From a virus, in the IMG/VR virus record IMGVR_UViG_3300013125_000059, positions 1-20,363 of that record: DNA of 20,363 nt; one strand, written 5' to 3'. This document shows positions 4,876 through 13,800 of this stretch, one piece after another. The stretch's first letter is position 1. Each line of letters begins with the position of its first letter. A model generated the notes under the pieces. That model was not told the origin of the DNA. It searched no databases and worked only from the letters and a program-made list of their open reading frames with translations. The translations under genes were made by a program, and so were the position numbers.

Positions 4876-4904
4876 TTTATGACATCCGTTAGTTGTGCTA
4901 TATT
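4876..4904 (+). promoter_or_regulatory. Extended -10 promoter of the late operon, leaderless geometry
   Basis: TGC-TATATT (4896-4904) is an extended -10, preceded by GTTAGTTG. Only AATCTT separates it from ATG 4911, so the RNA should begin at the start codon. The -35 position (4876-4881, TTTATG) is a poor match. The same GTGCTATATT is found before the gene at 17263. Confidence 0.6.
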
Positions 4905-4910
4905 AATCTT

Positions 4911-5105
4911 ATGGATAACAAGAAAGTACTAGTTACCGCAGAGATGGTAGTAAAGGAATTAAAGTTTAGAACCCTGTTAAGCGGGGATAAACAAGCAACT
5001 CTAACTCTAGAGACTTCCTATGACGATCAAGAAGTAACCGAACAACTCAAAACCTTAGCAGATAAGAAGTTTGTAATGGTAGTAGTTATGGAGGGTAATC
5101 AATGA
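4911..5105 (+). CDS. Small protein preceding the terminase genes
   Basis: 64 aa. I chose ATG 4911 rather than an in-frame ATG 18 nt upstream because that codon lies inside the promoter. The chain has the look of a small alpha/beta domain (ELKFRTLLSGDKQATLTLET, then EVTEQLKTLADKKFVMVVVMEG). No family is recognised. Its TGA overlaps the next ATG by 4 bases (ATGA), so it is coupled to the small terminase. No SD is present, as expected for a leaderless message. Confidence 0.7.
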   Translation: MDNKKVLVTAEMVVKELKFRTLLSGDKQATLTLETSYDDQEVTEQLKTLADKKFVMVVVMEGNQ

Positions 5106-5485
5106 GACCAGCTTCCTTTGGAAAAGATAAAAAAGAAATGGCAGTACAAATATTAAGATACAACGAAGGTTGGACTAATGGGGAAATAAGTGAGTTTTTA
5201 GGCATCAGTTCGGCATCTGTCAGTAGATACTCCATAGTGCCAAAAGATCCCGAGAGGTTGAAGGAGTTTGAACAGGAGTTCATGCATGCGATAAAAGCCA
5301 TGCAATATGCAGGTATCGCAGAGGTAAATAAGAGACTACTAGAACTATTACCCAAAGAGAGAAGAATATCCGAAGTAGTAAAGGCAGGGGAGTTCTACCA
5401 AGGTAAGAGTACCAACAGTAACGTACAGGTAAACATAGCTAATGTATTAACAGATGATAGAGATAAGTATAACTTGGATGGTTGA
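5102..5485 (+). CDS. terS: Putative terminase small subunit
   Basis: 127 aa. An N-terminal helix-turn-helix (about 22-42: WTNGEISEFLGISSASVSRY) is followed by a helical central part (51-85) and EVVKAGEFYQGK...NVQVNI, a layout seen in phage small terminases and their HTH-containing relatives. It would bind the packaging site and load genomic DNA on the large terminase. Position directly upstream of the large terminase supports the call. The start overlaps the previous gene by 4 bases. Confidence 0.7.
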   Translation: MRPASFGKDKKEMAVQILRYNEGWTNGEISEFLGISSASVSRYSIVPKDPERLKEFEQEFMHAIKAMQYAGIAEVNKRLLELLPKERRISEVVKAGEFYQGKSTNSNVQVNIANVLTDDRDKYNLDG

Positions 5486-5559
5486 ATGCTGGTAAAGGGT
5501 AAACTACCGACCATTCCCTTTCTGGTCACCCTTCGTGGGCAGTACTCACCCGTCTCGTG
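5486..5559 (+). other. TerS-TerL spacer, GC-richer, with inverted repeats and a 24-codon frame
   Basis: The spacer is visibly richer in G and C than its flanks. It contains AAAGGG...CCCTTT, CCC-TTCGT-GGG, and GGG-CAGTACTCA-CCC around the palindrome AGTACT. A 24-aa frame (ATG 5486 to TGA 5558-5560) begins right after the TerS stop and overlaps the TerL ATG as TGATG, so it could act as a coupling frame. It could also be the packaging recognition site. Neither role is proven. Confidence 0.35.
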
Positions 5560-6438
5560 ATGGAGTTAAAGCGAGGCAACCAGCGTTTAGCTATGAATCA
5601 AGGATACCGTAAATGGATAGAAGATAACTTAAGTATCGTTAACAAGGAAGGTAACTTAGTACCCTTTCTATTAAACAATGTGCAGAATAAATTTTTGACT
5701 GAAGACTTGGGGACCGATGGCAAGAATAAGGCGATTGTACTTAAAGCTCGCCAACAGGGATTCTCTAGCCTAGTAAATGCTATATTCACCGCCGACTTTC
5801 TTATAAAGCCTAATACATACAACGTAGTTATCGCAGACGATACAGACAACGCCCAAGGACTACTTAAGAGAGTGAAAGATTACTTAACCTGTTGGGCCGA
5901 GAAGAGAAAACTTAAGTTGGAGGATATACTAAAATATAACTCCAAGTATGAACTCTACCTACCTTCAATGGAGATAGGTGGAACTAAAGTAGAATGTAAC
6001 TCTACTTACATCATAGGTACGGCTCAAAATATAAACGTCGGGCGTTCTAAGACGATAACCAATCTTCATTTATCGGAGGCGGCGTTCTACCCCCACTTCT
6101 CGGAGTTGTTGAGGGGAGTACTTCAAGCAGTCGTCCCTAGTGGTAGGGTAGTTATGGAAACCACAGCCAATGGGTTTAACGAGTTTAAGGAGTATTGGGA
6201 TTCCTCCGTAAGAAACGAGACCGGATTCAACCCCCTATTCTATAGAGCTAGTGACTTTTATTCCCCAGAGTTTCTAGAAGATAAGAAGAAAGAATTAAAG
6301 GATAGTTACGCTCAAGAGTACCCCGATACCCCAGAGGAAGCATTCTTAACTAGTGGGGAACAGTACTTCGATCGTGCAGCATTAAAAAGACTCTTAGAAT
6401 TGACCAGAGATCCTTCGGAGGTACTAAATTATGTTTAG
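5560..6438 (+). CDS. Large terminase, ATPase half (split gene)
   Basis: 292 aa if started at ATG 5560 (GTG 5557 and ATG 5593 are alternatives; none has a good SD). It carries the packaging-motor ATPase: adenine-binding and Walker A region KARQQGFS (62-69), Walker B NLHLSEA with Glu173, and the coupling motif ETTANGF (200-206). The protein ends just after the ATPase domain at FDRAALKRLLELTRDPSEV, where intact terminases continue into the nuclease. The nuclease is the next gene, in another frame and overlapping by 8 bases. Together they should form the DNA-packaging motor at the portal. Confidence 0.92.
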   Translation: MELKRGNQRLAMNQGYRKWIEDNLSIVNKEGNLVPFLLNNVQNKFLTEDLGTDGKNKAIVLKARQQGFSSLVNAIFTADFLIKPNTYNVVIADDTDNAQGLLKRVKDYLTCWAEKRKLKLEDILKYNSKYELYLPSMEIGGTKVECNSTYIIGTAQNINVGRSKTITNLHLSEAAFYPHFSELLRGVLQAVVPSGRVVMETTANGFNEFKEYWDSSVRNETGFNPLFYRASDFYSPEFLEDKKKELKDSYAQEYPDTPEEAFLTSGEQYFDRAALKRLLELTRDPSEVLNYV

Positions 6439-7066
6439 AATATACCGCAAATTAGAACCCAACGAGAAGATAGTTGTTGGAGTAGATACCGCTTCTGGAC
6501 TTAACGACTACGTAGCAGTGCACTTCTTGTCTAAGACCAATATAGATGTCCCTTGGGTGTACCACAGTAAGCAAACGATAACAGAAGCCACTAACAAGAT
6601 CGCAGATGCCTTAAACAAAATATACGATATTACAGGTAAGAAACCCATTGTGGCATATGAGAGAAATAACGGCGGAGCCTTTGAGATGGACAGACTGGCT
6701 AGTATGAACAGACTTAATAAGTACGAAGTGTTTAGGATGCCAGAGTTTGGGAAGCAAGAGGCTGGTACTACAGTTAGATTGGGCTGGGACACTAATAGCG
6801 CTACTAGACCAATCATGTTGCAGGAATTGAAGGATGCAATAGATAAGGGGGTATTAAGGATATACGATAAGGCTACGGTTAACGAAATGTTCTCATTTGT
6901 TGTAGTTCAATCTACTAACACATGGAAAGCCCAGGCAGAACGTAATGCACATGATGATCTTGTTATGAGTTTATCCATCGCTTGGCAGTTGTATCAAAGA
7001 GTCCAGCCTGATCTAAATGACATAAAGGTTATAAAGAATGACTTTAACAACTGGTCACTTGCTTGA
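6431..7066 (+). CDS. Large terminase, nuclease half (split gene)
   Basis: 211 aa, the RNase H-like terminase nuclease. Acid residues are in place: Asp19 in VVGVDTASG, Glu77 in IVAYERNN, and Asp175/Asp176 in AHDDLVMSLSIAW. It cuts concatemeric DNA at the start and end of packaging. An SD (GGAGG, 9 nt before ATG 6431) lies in the end of the ATPase gene, so this half can start translation by itself. The first residues (FRIYRKLEPNEKIVVGVD) match the linker and first strand that would follow the ATPase in a single-chain terminase. Nothing seems missing at the junction. Confidence 0.92.
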   Translation: MFRIYRKLEPNEKIVVGVDTASGLNDYVAVHFLSKTNIDVPWVYHSKQTITEATNKIADALNKIYDITGKKPIVAYERNNGGAFEMDRLASMNRLNKYEVFRMPEFGKQEAGTTVRLGWDTNSATRPIMLQELKDAIDKGVLRIYDKATVNEMFSFVVVQSTNTWKAQAERNAHDDLVMSLSIAWQLYQRVQPDLNDIKVIKNDFNNWSLA

Positions 7067-7087
7067 ATATAGTCACTTTATTAGTTG
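7059..7087 (+). promoter_or_regulatory. Late-type promoter before the portal gene
   Basis: TTGCTT (7059-7064), 17-bp spacer, TAGTTG (7082-7087) within TTTATTAGTTGTA. Exactly 6 nt (TAACTT) separate it from ATG 7094. No SD is present. Confidence 0.5.
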
Positions 7088-7093
7088 TAACTT

Positions 7094-9016
7094 ATGACTA
7101 AGAATATCCGCATCAACGAATTAATGGAACATTACTCCAATGGTAGAGATGAAATGGAGAGAAGAAAACTCAGAAAGAATGGTTGGGATGATATATTAAA
7201 AGCTTTCTTTGGAAGACTTCCCTCTAATTGGCCCTATCATGCCCGTATAGTTGATCCAGTACTTAGAACTGTAATCTTGGAAAAGAATTCACGTTTATTA
7301 AACGGTAAGTTGAGAGGTTCCTTAGTTCCTAGGGAGGGCGGGGATATCGTTAAGGCTAAAATAAACAACGCTATATTAGACTATCAATGGGATAAAGCTG
7401 ATAAAGACGGATCCATGATCAATAAGATTTCTTTATCTGATATACAGGCGAGATTATTTGGTGCTTCCTTTGGATTAGTGTACTGGGACAGCACTAAAGA
7501 ATGTAATGAGTTTAAAGTCTTAGATAATAGAAACGTGTTTACTGATTATCAATCATCCGATGTCAAAAACTCCAAGTGGATTCAAGTAAGAGAGTGGGTA
7601 AAGATAGAAGATCTGGAAGAGATGAACGAACACCTACCAGAGGACATGCAATACAGAAACCTAGGAGATTTGAAATCTGCAAAGAGCAAGGATAGAAGAG
7701 ATAGTAAGTATACTTCTGTTATTAAAGAATCACATGGAGTAGAAGATAATGTTGGTGACGATAATTCGTTTCCAGCCATAGAGATGGTAACGGAATACAG
7801 AGAAGATAAATGGATATCGTTCTTCCCTAATTATTCTATTATTACTAGGGAAATAGACAATCCAAGAGAGGATGAGAAGATTCCCGTAGTACTACTAAGA
7901 TATTACTTTGTCGGGGATGATATATACGGAGATAGCGAGATAGAAAGTGTGTTACCACTTCAAAGAGCTATTAATGCAACACTTTCGGCTTTTATAGATC
8001 ATGTAAATATCACACTAAGACCTCCCGTAAAGATCGCAGGTAATGCAACAGTTAGAATGGACACGATAAGCTACGGACCAGACGCTAGATGGTTAGTTGG
8101 AGATAGCGTAAACAACGTACAAACACACCAAACAGGTTCTAACGAAGTCATAAGTTCCTTCCAAAGCTCCTATAGTGTTCTAAAATCAGCACTTAACACA
8201 GCAATGGGTGAAACAAGCTTGGGTATATCTAATATAAATCCTTTCTCGGGAGATAAAACAGCTACTGAGGTTAGAAACACTGAAAAACAAAGACTTACAA
8301 GAGACCAAAGAAACCAAATAGAACTAGAGCAATTCTTAGCAGATATTATGATGCTTTGGTTAGGAAATAACAAACAGTATCTATTCATGGACAAAAAGGG
8401 GATGGTCAAGATACAAAGGATAGTAGGTAAAGAGATGTTAAAGGAACTACAAGCTTTAGGTTTAGATCAAATGGAGGTACCAGGAGAAACCATGGATGCA
8501 TTAAGACAATCTATAGTAGATCGCGGAGGACAAGTTAGTGACGCAGAATTGGACATGATCACAAGAGAAACTAGCGTACCTAAATATCCAGTGGTTATGA
8601 ACCCCGAAGAAAAGAATCCAGAGAACTACGATATCAAGTCTAAATTAGAGCTTGATGAAGAAGGATCCTTCGGTTCTATATACATGACCGAGGATGATAT
8701 GGAAGGTACCTATGATTACATTCCTTCTATAAAATCCATGGCCGTTAATGAGAACGATAAACAAATACAGGGCCGTACCAAAGCTTTGGAGTTAATTCTA
8801 AACCCAAGTATAGCTCAACAACTACAGGCTCAGAATAAGAAGATAAATATTGCCGATCTATTAGTAGAGGTTCTAGAAGATGCTGGTATAAAAAATGCCG
8901 AGAGAATAATAGAGGATATGCCACAAGAAGCTCCACAAATGCCTCAACAAGGAATGAGTTTACCCTTCCAAGTAAGTAGCGAAACAGAATCTCAAGCCGG
9001 TATTGGCACGATGTAA
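7094..9016 (+). CDS. Portal protein
   Basis: 640 aa, the size of podovirus-type portals. The N-half has the portal wing region. The central signature YFVGDDIYGDSEIESVLP then LQRAINATLSAFIDHVNI (about 268-303) matches the portal pattern G-x-S-x-[IV]-E followed by LQ..IN. Further on are GDKTATEVR and a long helix (KQRLTRDQRNQIELEQFLADIMMLW), as in portal stem and crown regions. The C-terminus is Gln/Met/Pro-rich. It forms the dodecameric vertex through which DNA enters and leaves. It lies directly after the terminase pair, as is usual. The start is fixed by the promoter, 6 nt upstream; no SD exists. Confidence 0.9.
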   Translation: MTKNIRINELMEHYSNGRDEMERRKLRKNGWDDILKAFFGRLPSNWPYHARIVDPVLRTVILEKNSRLLNGKLRGSLVPREGGDIVKAKINNAILDYQWDKADKDGSMINKISLSDIQARLFGASFGLVYWDSTKECNEFKVLDNRNVFTDYQSSDVKNSKWIQVREWVKIEDLEEMNEHLPEDMQYRNLGDLKSAKSKDRRDSKYTSVIKESHGVEDNVGDDNSFPAIEMVTEYREDKWISFFPNYSIITREIDNPREDEKIPVVLLRYYFVGDDIYGDSEIESVLPLQRAINATLSAFIDHVNITLRPPVKIAGNATVRMDTISYGPDARWLVGDSVNNVQTHQTGSNEVISSFQSSYSVLKSALNTAMGETSLGISNINPFSGDKTATEVRNTEKQRLTRDQRNQIELEQFLADIMMLWLGNNKQYLFMDKKGMVKIQRIVGKEMLKELQALGLDQMEVPGETMDALRQSIVDRGGQVSDAELDMITRETSVPKYPVVMNPEEKNPENYDIKSKLELDEEGSFGSIYMTEDDMEGTYDYIPSIKSMAVNENDKQIQGRTKALELILNPSIAQQLQAQNKKINIADLLVEVLEDAGIKNAERIIEDMPQEAPQMPQQGMSLPFQVSSETESQAGIGTM

Positions 9017-9017
9017 T

Positions 9018-9046
9018 TTGATACGAACACCTGTTAGTGTTATAGG
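9018..9046 (+). promoter_or_regulatory. Promoter before the gene at 9053, leaderless geometry
   Basis: TTGATA (9018-9023), 17-bp spacer, TATAGG (9041-9046), then 6 nt and ATG 9053. The spacer contains GTTAGTG, a partial copy of the late element. Confidence 0.5.
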
Positions 9047-9052
9047 TATATC

Positions 9053-9418
9053 ATGTTCAATATTTTCAATAATAAAGGACTCTCTGATGATGAAGTCCGA
9101 ACTCTCCAAAGAGCAGAACGATTAAGAACTGTAGTAACTATGCCTGGATGGGATGATGTTGTCTCCATACTAGGTGATATTTCTCAGTCCATGTACCCAA
9201 ACCCCAAGGATAAGAAGTACGACCTCTTTCCCTGGAAAGGTATAGAGAAAGACTATACTTATGCTAGAGGTGGTACTGAGGTAGTAAAAGAATTCCTGAG
9301 TGTCATGAGTCAGCAGGAAGAGGTCTACAAGAACCTGTACGAGAAGAGTATGAAAGTTAAGGACAAGGAAGAAGATGACGAAGAACTATACCAAGGACTA
9401 CAGCACTCAAGAAACTGA
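9053..9418 (+). CDS. Small head-module protein of unknown function
   Basis: 121 aa. Mostly helical: SDDEVRTLQRAERLRTVVTMPGWDDVVSILGDIS, then a charged C-terminus (KVKDKEEDDEEL). The segment MPGWDDVVSILGDI is distinctive but not a motif I can name. Located right after the portal, where small head-completion or connector-associated genes are often found. The start is supported by the promoter spacing. The end overlaps the next gene by 44 bases in a different frame. Confidence 0.7.
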   Translation: MFNIFNNKGLSDDEVRTLQRAERLRTVVTMPGWDDVVSILGDISQSMYPNPKDKKYDLFPWKGIEKDYTYARGGTEVVKEFLSVMSQQEEVYKNLYEKSMKVKDKEEDDEELYQGLQHSRN

Positions 9419-9605
9419 AGAAGGAAGAGTTTACCAGGCAATAGATCTGAACTTTAGGCCAGATAAGAAGTGTAACCATAAGTTTATCCGCAAGTCATCA
9501 ACTAAAGTGGAGTGTGAGAAGTGTCACGTGGGGTTTTTTGACAACGGAGACTTCCCTCTAAATGAACTAAATAAATACTACGGTAAGAATATAGATATAG
9601 AATAG
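9375..9605 (+). CDS. Small zinc-binding protein overlapping its neighbour
   Basis: 76 aa. A metal site is suggested by C-x-H (CNH, 33-35) and C-x2-C (CEKC, 48-51), a C/H-C-C ribbon, followed by GFFDNGDFPLNEL. The SD AAGGAAG lies about 6 nt before ATG 9375, inside the preceding gene, so this gene uses SD-led initiation, unlike its leaderless neighbours. It overlaps the previous gene by 44 bases. No function can be assigned; location suggests a head-assembly accessory. Confidence 0.65.
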   Translation: MTKNYTKDYSTQETEEGRVYQAIDLNFRPDKKCNHKFIRKSSTKVECEKCHVGFFDNGDFPLNELNKYYGKNIDIE

Positions 9606-9610
9606 ATTAT

Positions 9611-9639
9611 TTGCACGTGATATTTTCTTTTATTAGTTG
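9611..9639 (+). promoter_or_regulatory. Late-type promoter before the coiled-coil protein
   Basis: TTGCAC (9611-9616), 17-bp spacer, TAGTTG (9634-9639) within TTTATTAGTTGTA, then 8 nt to ATG 9648. A start at the usual distance would give a leader of 0-2 nt. No SD is present. Confidence 0.5.
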
Positions 9640-9647
9640 TACCTCAT

Positions 9648-10811
9648 ATGGCATTTTCAGATTACTTAAAACCAATAGGCGTAGGTTCAATGTCTCCTAC
9701 TTCAACTTCAAAGGTATATACAAATCCTGTTAGTAAGAGTGCATCCCCTGCGGTTAGCGGTGCTGGTAGTAGCGGTGGTGGCGGAGGATCCTCTTTGGGA
9801 CCTACAACCACATCCAAATCTACAGGCGGTTCAACAAGTAAGTCTTCTACTAAATCTACTAAATCTAATAAATCTAATAAATCTACTAAATCTACTAAAA
9901 CACAATCCCAGATTGATGCAGATGCAGAGGCCAAATTGAAAGCCGAAATAGATGATTTATATAAAGAAAGTGCTGGATTTTTAAACAAACAACAAGCAAA
10001 CTTGGAGGCTTCTAAGCCCCAAATGTTACAGATTGCTGCTTCCCCCTACGAACAAGCTATTCCACAAGTACAGGCATCTGCTGAAGCAGGTCGCGCCGAG
10101 TATGGAACAGGAATGGAACAAGCATCCTTACAGGGAAGAAGCTTATTATCTGATGCCCAAAGATTAGCCAATGAGTTATATCAAAGGAACATTCAAGCTT
10201 TCGGCGGTGCTCCTTTATCCTCTACAGCAGCAGCAGCGGGGGAATTATTGGGAAGAGAAACAGCAGGACAAATGGGACAGATAAGACAGAATACAGCCCA
10301 GTCCGTTCAAAACTTACAACAGGGGTTGATCAACTTCAATAGAGATGTGGAGACCAAAGTACAACAATTAAATCTTCAGAAGAACGAGGCTTTAGCAAGA
10401 GCAGAGGTAGCATTCAGAGATGCCCTGTCTCAAATAGACGCACAAAGAGGTCAATTAGCACAGAACAAAGCTGCTATGAAACTAGACGCTTTGAGAGCTT
10501 TTAGGTCTGAGGTATCTAACATAAATGCACAAGAGAGGGCGTTCCAACAGAATATCGAATTAATGAGAGAGCAGAACAGATTGAACACACAGTCACAACT
10601 AGATTCCTTACTATCCTCACAGGGAGAAATAGGAAGTTACATCACTGGACAACAACAGCAACTGGGAGCATCCGGGCAAAGCAATCTACAGAGCATGGCT
10701 TCTAACACTCAAATAGGTGGTGGAGGAGCAGCAGGTATTCCTTCCAATGTGTACGGGTACATAGGTAATTTATTCGGTGGAAGAAAAGAAGATAGATACG
10801 GCTTAGCATAG
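9648..10811 (+). CDS. Low-complexity/coiled-coil virion protein candidate
   Basis: 387 aa in three parts: a Ser/Thr/Gly/Lys-rich disordered N-terminus (about 1-85, including a poly-Gly run and six S-[TN]-K repeats), a long Gln/Ala-rich helical region (about 88-325) with heptad character, and a Gly-rich C-terminus with NVYGYIGNLFGG. It has no catalytic motif. Composition and position between portal and giant virion protein resemble internal or ejection proteins of podoviruses, which leave the capsid and line the DNA path. This role is inferred from context. Confidence 0.6.
   Translation: MAFSDYLKPIGVGSMSPTSTSKVYTNPVSKSASPAVSGAGSSGGGGGSSLGPTTTSKSTGGSTSKSSTKSTKSNKSNKSTKSTKTQSQIDADAEAKLKAEIDDLYKESAGFLNKQQANLEASKPQMLQIAASPYEQAIPQVQASAEAGRAEYGTGMEQASLQGRSLLSDAQRLANELYQRNIQAFGGAPLSSTAAAAGELLGRETAGQMGQIRQNTAQSVQNLQQGLINFNRDVETKVQQLNLQKNEALARAEVAFRDALSQIDAQRGQLAQNKAAMKLDALRAFRSEVSNINAQERAFQQNIELMREQNRLNTQSQLDSLLSSQGEIGSYITGQQQQLGASGQSNLQSMASNTQIGGGGAAGIPSNVYGYIGNLFGGRKEDRYGLA
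9846..9899 (+). repeat. Six 9-bp tandem repeats, TCTACTAAA/TCTAATAAA
   Basis: Six in-frame units encode STK-STK-SNK-SNK-STK-STK. Unit length is a multiple of three, so gain or loss would keep the frame. The symmetrical order of variants suggests past slippage or unequal exchange. Confidence 0.9.
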
Positions 10812-10812
10812 A

Positions 10813-10841
10813 TTGACCACTCTCTTTACGTTTATTACTAG
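10813..10841 (+). promoter_or_regulatory. Promoter before the giant virion protein, leaderless geometry
   Basis: TTGACC (10813-10818), 17-bp spacer, TACTAG (10836-10841), then exactly 6 nt (TTACTC) to ATG 10848. The -10 is preceded by CGTTTAT as in the promoter at 15347-15376. No SD. Confidence 0.55.
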
Positions 10842-10847
10842 TTACTC

Positions 10848-13800
10848 ATGGCAACTGTTAAAGAAAAGATATCCAATTTTGTAAAAAGTAAATTGTCTAA
10901 CTTAATGGGTAGTACGGATAACCCCACAGATGTTTCGATAAAGCCATCTTTTTCTAGCAGAATATGGGAAAGTCCTATAGGACAATCCCTAGTTAATCTA
11001 CAAAGAGTAACTGAACCCACATACACCGCTCCTAAATCAACAACAGTTCCACAAGCACTTAAAACAGCAGCAACAGACATAATTAGAACCCCAGTACAGT
11101 TCGGTAGAACAATGGGCAGCAATATATCGGATCTAGTTAGGTATCAGTACGGAAAAGACTTTGGAACACTTGCACAACAACCCACCTTCAAAACACAGGA
11201 AGAATACAAGAAGGACGTTTTCAACCAGGCCAAGAGAGCCGGTATTATGGGAGTTACTATAGCAGGTGCTAAGTACCCCTCTGTAGTAGCTTCTCAAACC
11301 TTGTTAAGTGGCGGATTAAACACCTTACTAGAAACTCCCAGACTAATCAGTGGGGAAACCAAATTATCAGAATTACCAAATAAATTCGCTATAGGAGCTA
11401 TAGAATCCTTCCCAAGAGCACTAGCAGTAGCAGGTGTTGTCGGCCCCACACAACCCTTAATGGATAAGATTACCCCTGTTATTACTTCTAAGGTAATGAA
11501 AGCAATGGGGACTAATTCTGCGTTATCCAACCAAGTAATACAAAGATCTTCTGATGCGGTTATGAATATCTTACAAGGCATACCCGTAAACATAGCCTTG
11601 GAGAGAGAACCTGTAGATGTACAAAGCGTGATTATAGATGGATTAACAGGAGCTCTTCTAAGTACATCGGCAAACCAAGCATTAAAAGGACTACCAAAGG
11701 AAGAAGTTGTTAAGAAGATACAAGAGGTTGTAGATTCCAAGGTAAAGCCTACAGCAGAACCTGTAGTAGAAACCAAGACAGTAAGCCATGGGGTAAGAGA
11801 ATTAACTAAGGCAATGAAGAAGACTGGGATAACCTTAGGGGAAGTAAACGGTAGTAAGGTATTCAAGAGTATGGACGGTAGAGAAATGGACCTAACAGAT
11901 GCACAGAATATCTTAGGAAAAGATTTAGTTAAATATGCGGGAAATATAGCACCTAAAAAGGAATCTATTACTACGCTAGTGAGAGACTTAAATAACAATC
12001 TAGGAAGACCTTCCACTATAGAGGACGTATCTAAAGTAACCGGCGGATGGAAGACCCCTACTCAAAAGGCAGAGTTCGACAAAGCAATGTTATTAGGGGA
12101 TGCAAAAACCGTGGAATCTATGCTTCCAGACGTTCCTACGCAGTACAAGACAATATTTAGTGATCGTATAAACAAACTACTCGGAACAGATATATCTGAG
12201 ACAGGATCTAAGATGGCTATGGGAGCAATGGCAGGTATAGAACCAGAGTATGATGAAAATGGAAATATGGTGGGGGTTAAGATCAACCCTACTAAGGCGG
12301 CACTTGGGGTAGCTTTTATGGGAGCTACAAGTAACAAGTCTTTCGATCTAAAAGATGCCACGGATAGTTTGAAGTTCCTGGATGACGATACTGTCTTCAA
12401 ACAAACTTTAAAAAACACAGCAGACTCTATAAATTCTAAAAACTTAGGAGATGTTAGATTGGACGAGCAGGCCTTCGATGAATCTATGATCAGGGGCATA
12501 GACCTAGAAGACTTCTCGGCTAAGTCCAACAAGAATTTCTTGGGCGGTTTAAAGAGTTACTATGATTCAGTGTTCTTCCCTACTAGAAACCTACCAGAAG
12601 ATCTACAAAACGCACACAGAAACTTCTGGGCAAAGAGAATGGCTACAACAGAGGTAGCTACAGAAAGAGCTGCTAAATTCTTTAATATCCCAGAAGAAAA
12701 GGGATGGAAAATGATTAACGACATAGAGAGTGGTAAGAGAACTCCTGAAACAGAGGCCATTAGACAAGAGTTCGACAAACTATATAAAGAAGCTACCGAT
12801 GAGGGGTTGGATGTAGGTTACCTGGATAATTATGTTACTCATATATGGGAACAAACACCTGAGCAGGTCAAAAGTTTATCTAACTCCTTGGGACAGAAGT
12901 TTAAATTCAGTGGGGAAAGAGGACTTCCTACCTATGCAGAGGGACTAAGGGTCAACGAATACGCAGGACAGCAATTATTCACACCTAAATATACCCACCC
13001 TTCTCAGATCTTGGCAGAATATGTCAAGAAATTAGAAGATACTAAGGCAAACATAGAGTACTTTAAGTTCCTAAAGGAAAAAAAGTACATAGTACCAGAA
13101 AGAGTTGGTAGAGATTTAAATTATCAACCCATAACAGCTAGTTTCTTTCCAAAGTCTAGAGCAATTATGGGACCGGATAACATAACCGTAAGCAACTGGT
13201 ACGCACCTTCTAAATTAGCAGGAGTAATAAACAGCCAGTTCGGGTCTACAGATACTCCAGCAAGACAGGCTCTAAAGTTTATATCGGGTATAAGTGGAAA
13301 GACCCAAGATATAACTTTATCCGGTGGTATAGGACCTCTTAACTACTGGACTATAGGTAACATGATGAAACAAGCGTACACAGGAATAGGGGATATCTTA
13401 ACAGGACACCCTGTAAGAGGAGTAAAGACAGGATTTATAACACCCATGAAGGCTTTCTTTACAGCTTTTAGCGAACCTGCTTCCGTTAAGTATTTTGATA
13501 ACAACCAAGGTACACTGAAGGAAATGGCTGAAGAAGGCATTACGTTTAGCAGAGTGGGAGACTACACTGATAGATTTACCAACGCTCTAAAGAAACAATC
13601 CCTGTCTGAGAAAACAGGTAAGGCCTGGAACAAGTTCTTCAACGAACCCACATTCAAGCGCTTCATGCCAATCATGCAGGTAGAACTATATAAGGACATA
13701 AAGAACTCCTTACTTACTAAGGGTATGGACGACCTACAGGCTAGAAGTTTGGCAGCAAATACCCTAAGGAATATGGAGGGTATGAGCAATTCCTTAGCAG

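Noticed and set aside
9662-9988. Antisense frame rich in Leu/Asp/Val
   Set aside because: A product of the Ser/Thr/Lys repeat region read backwards; no SD and no promoter.
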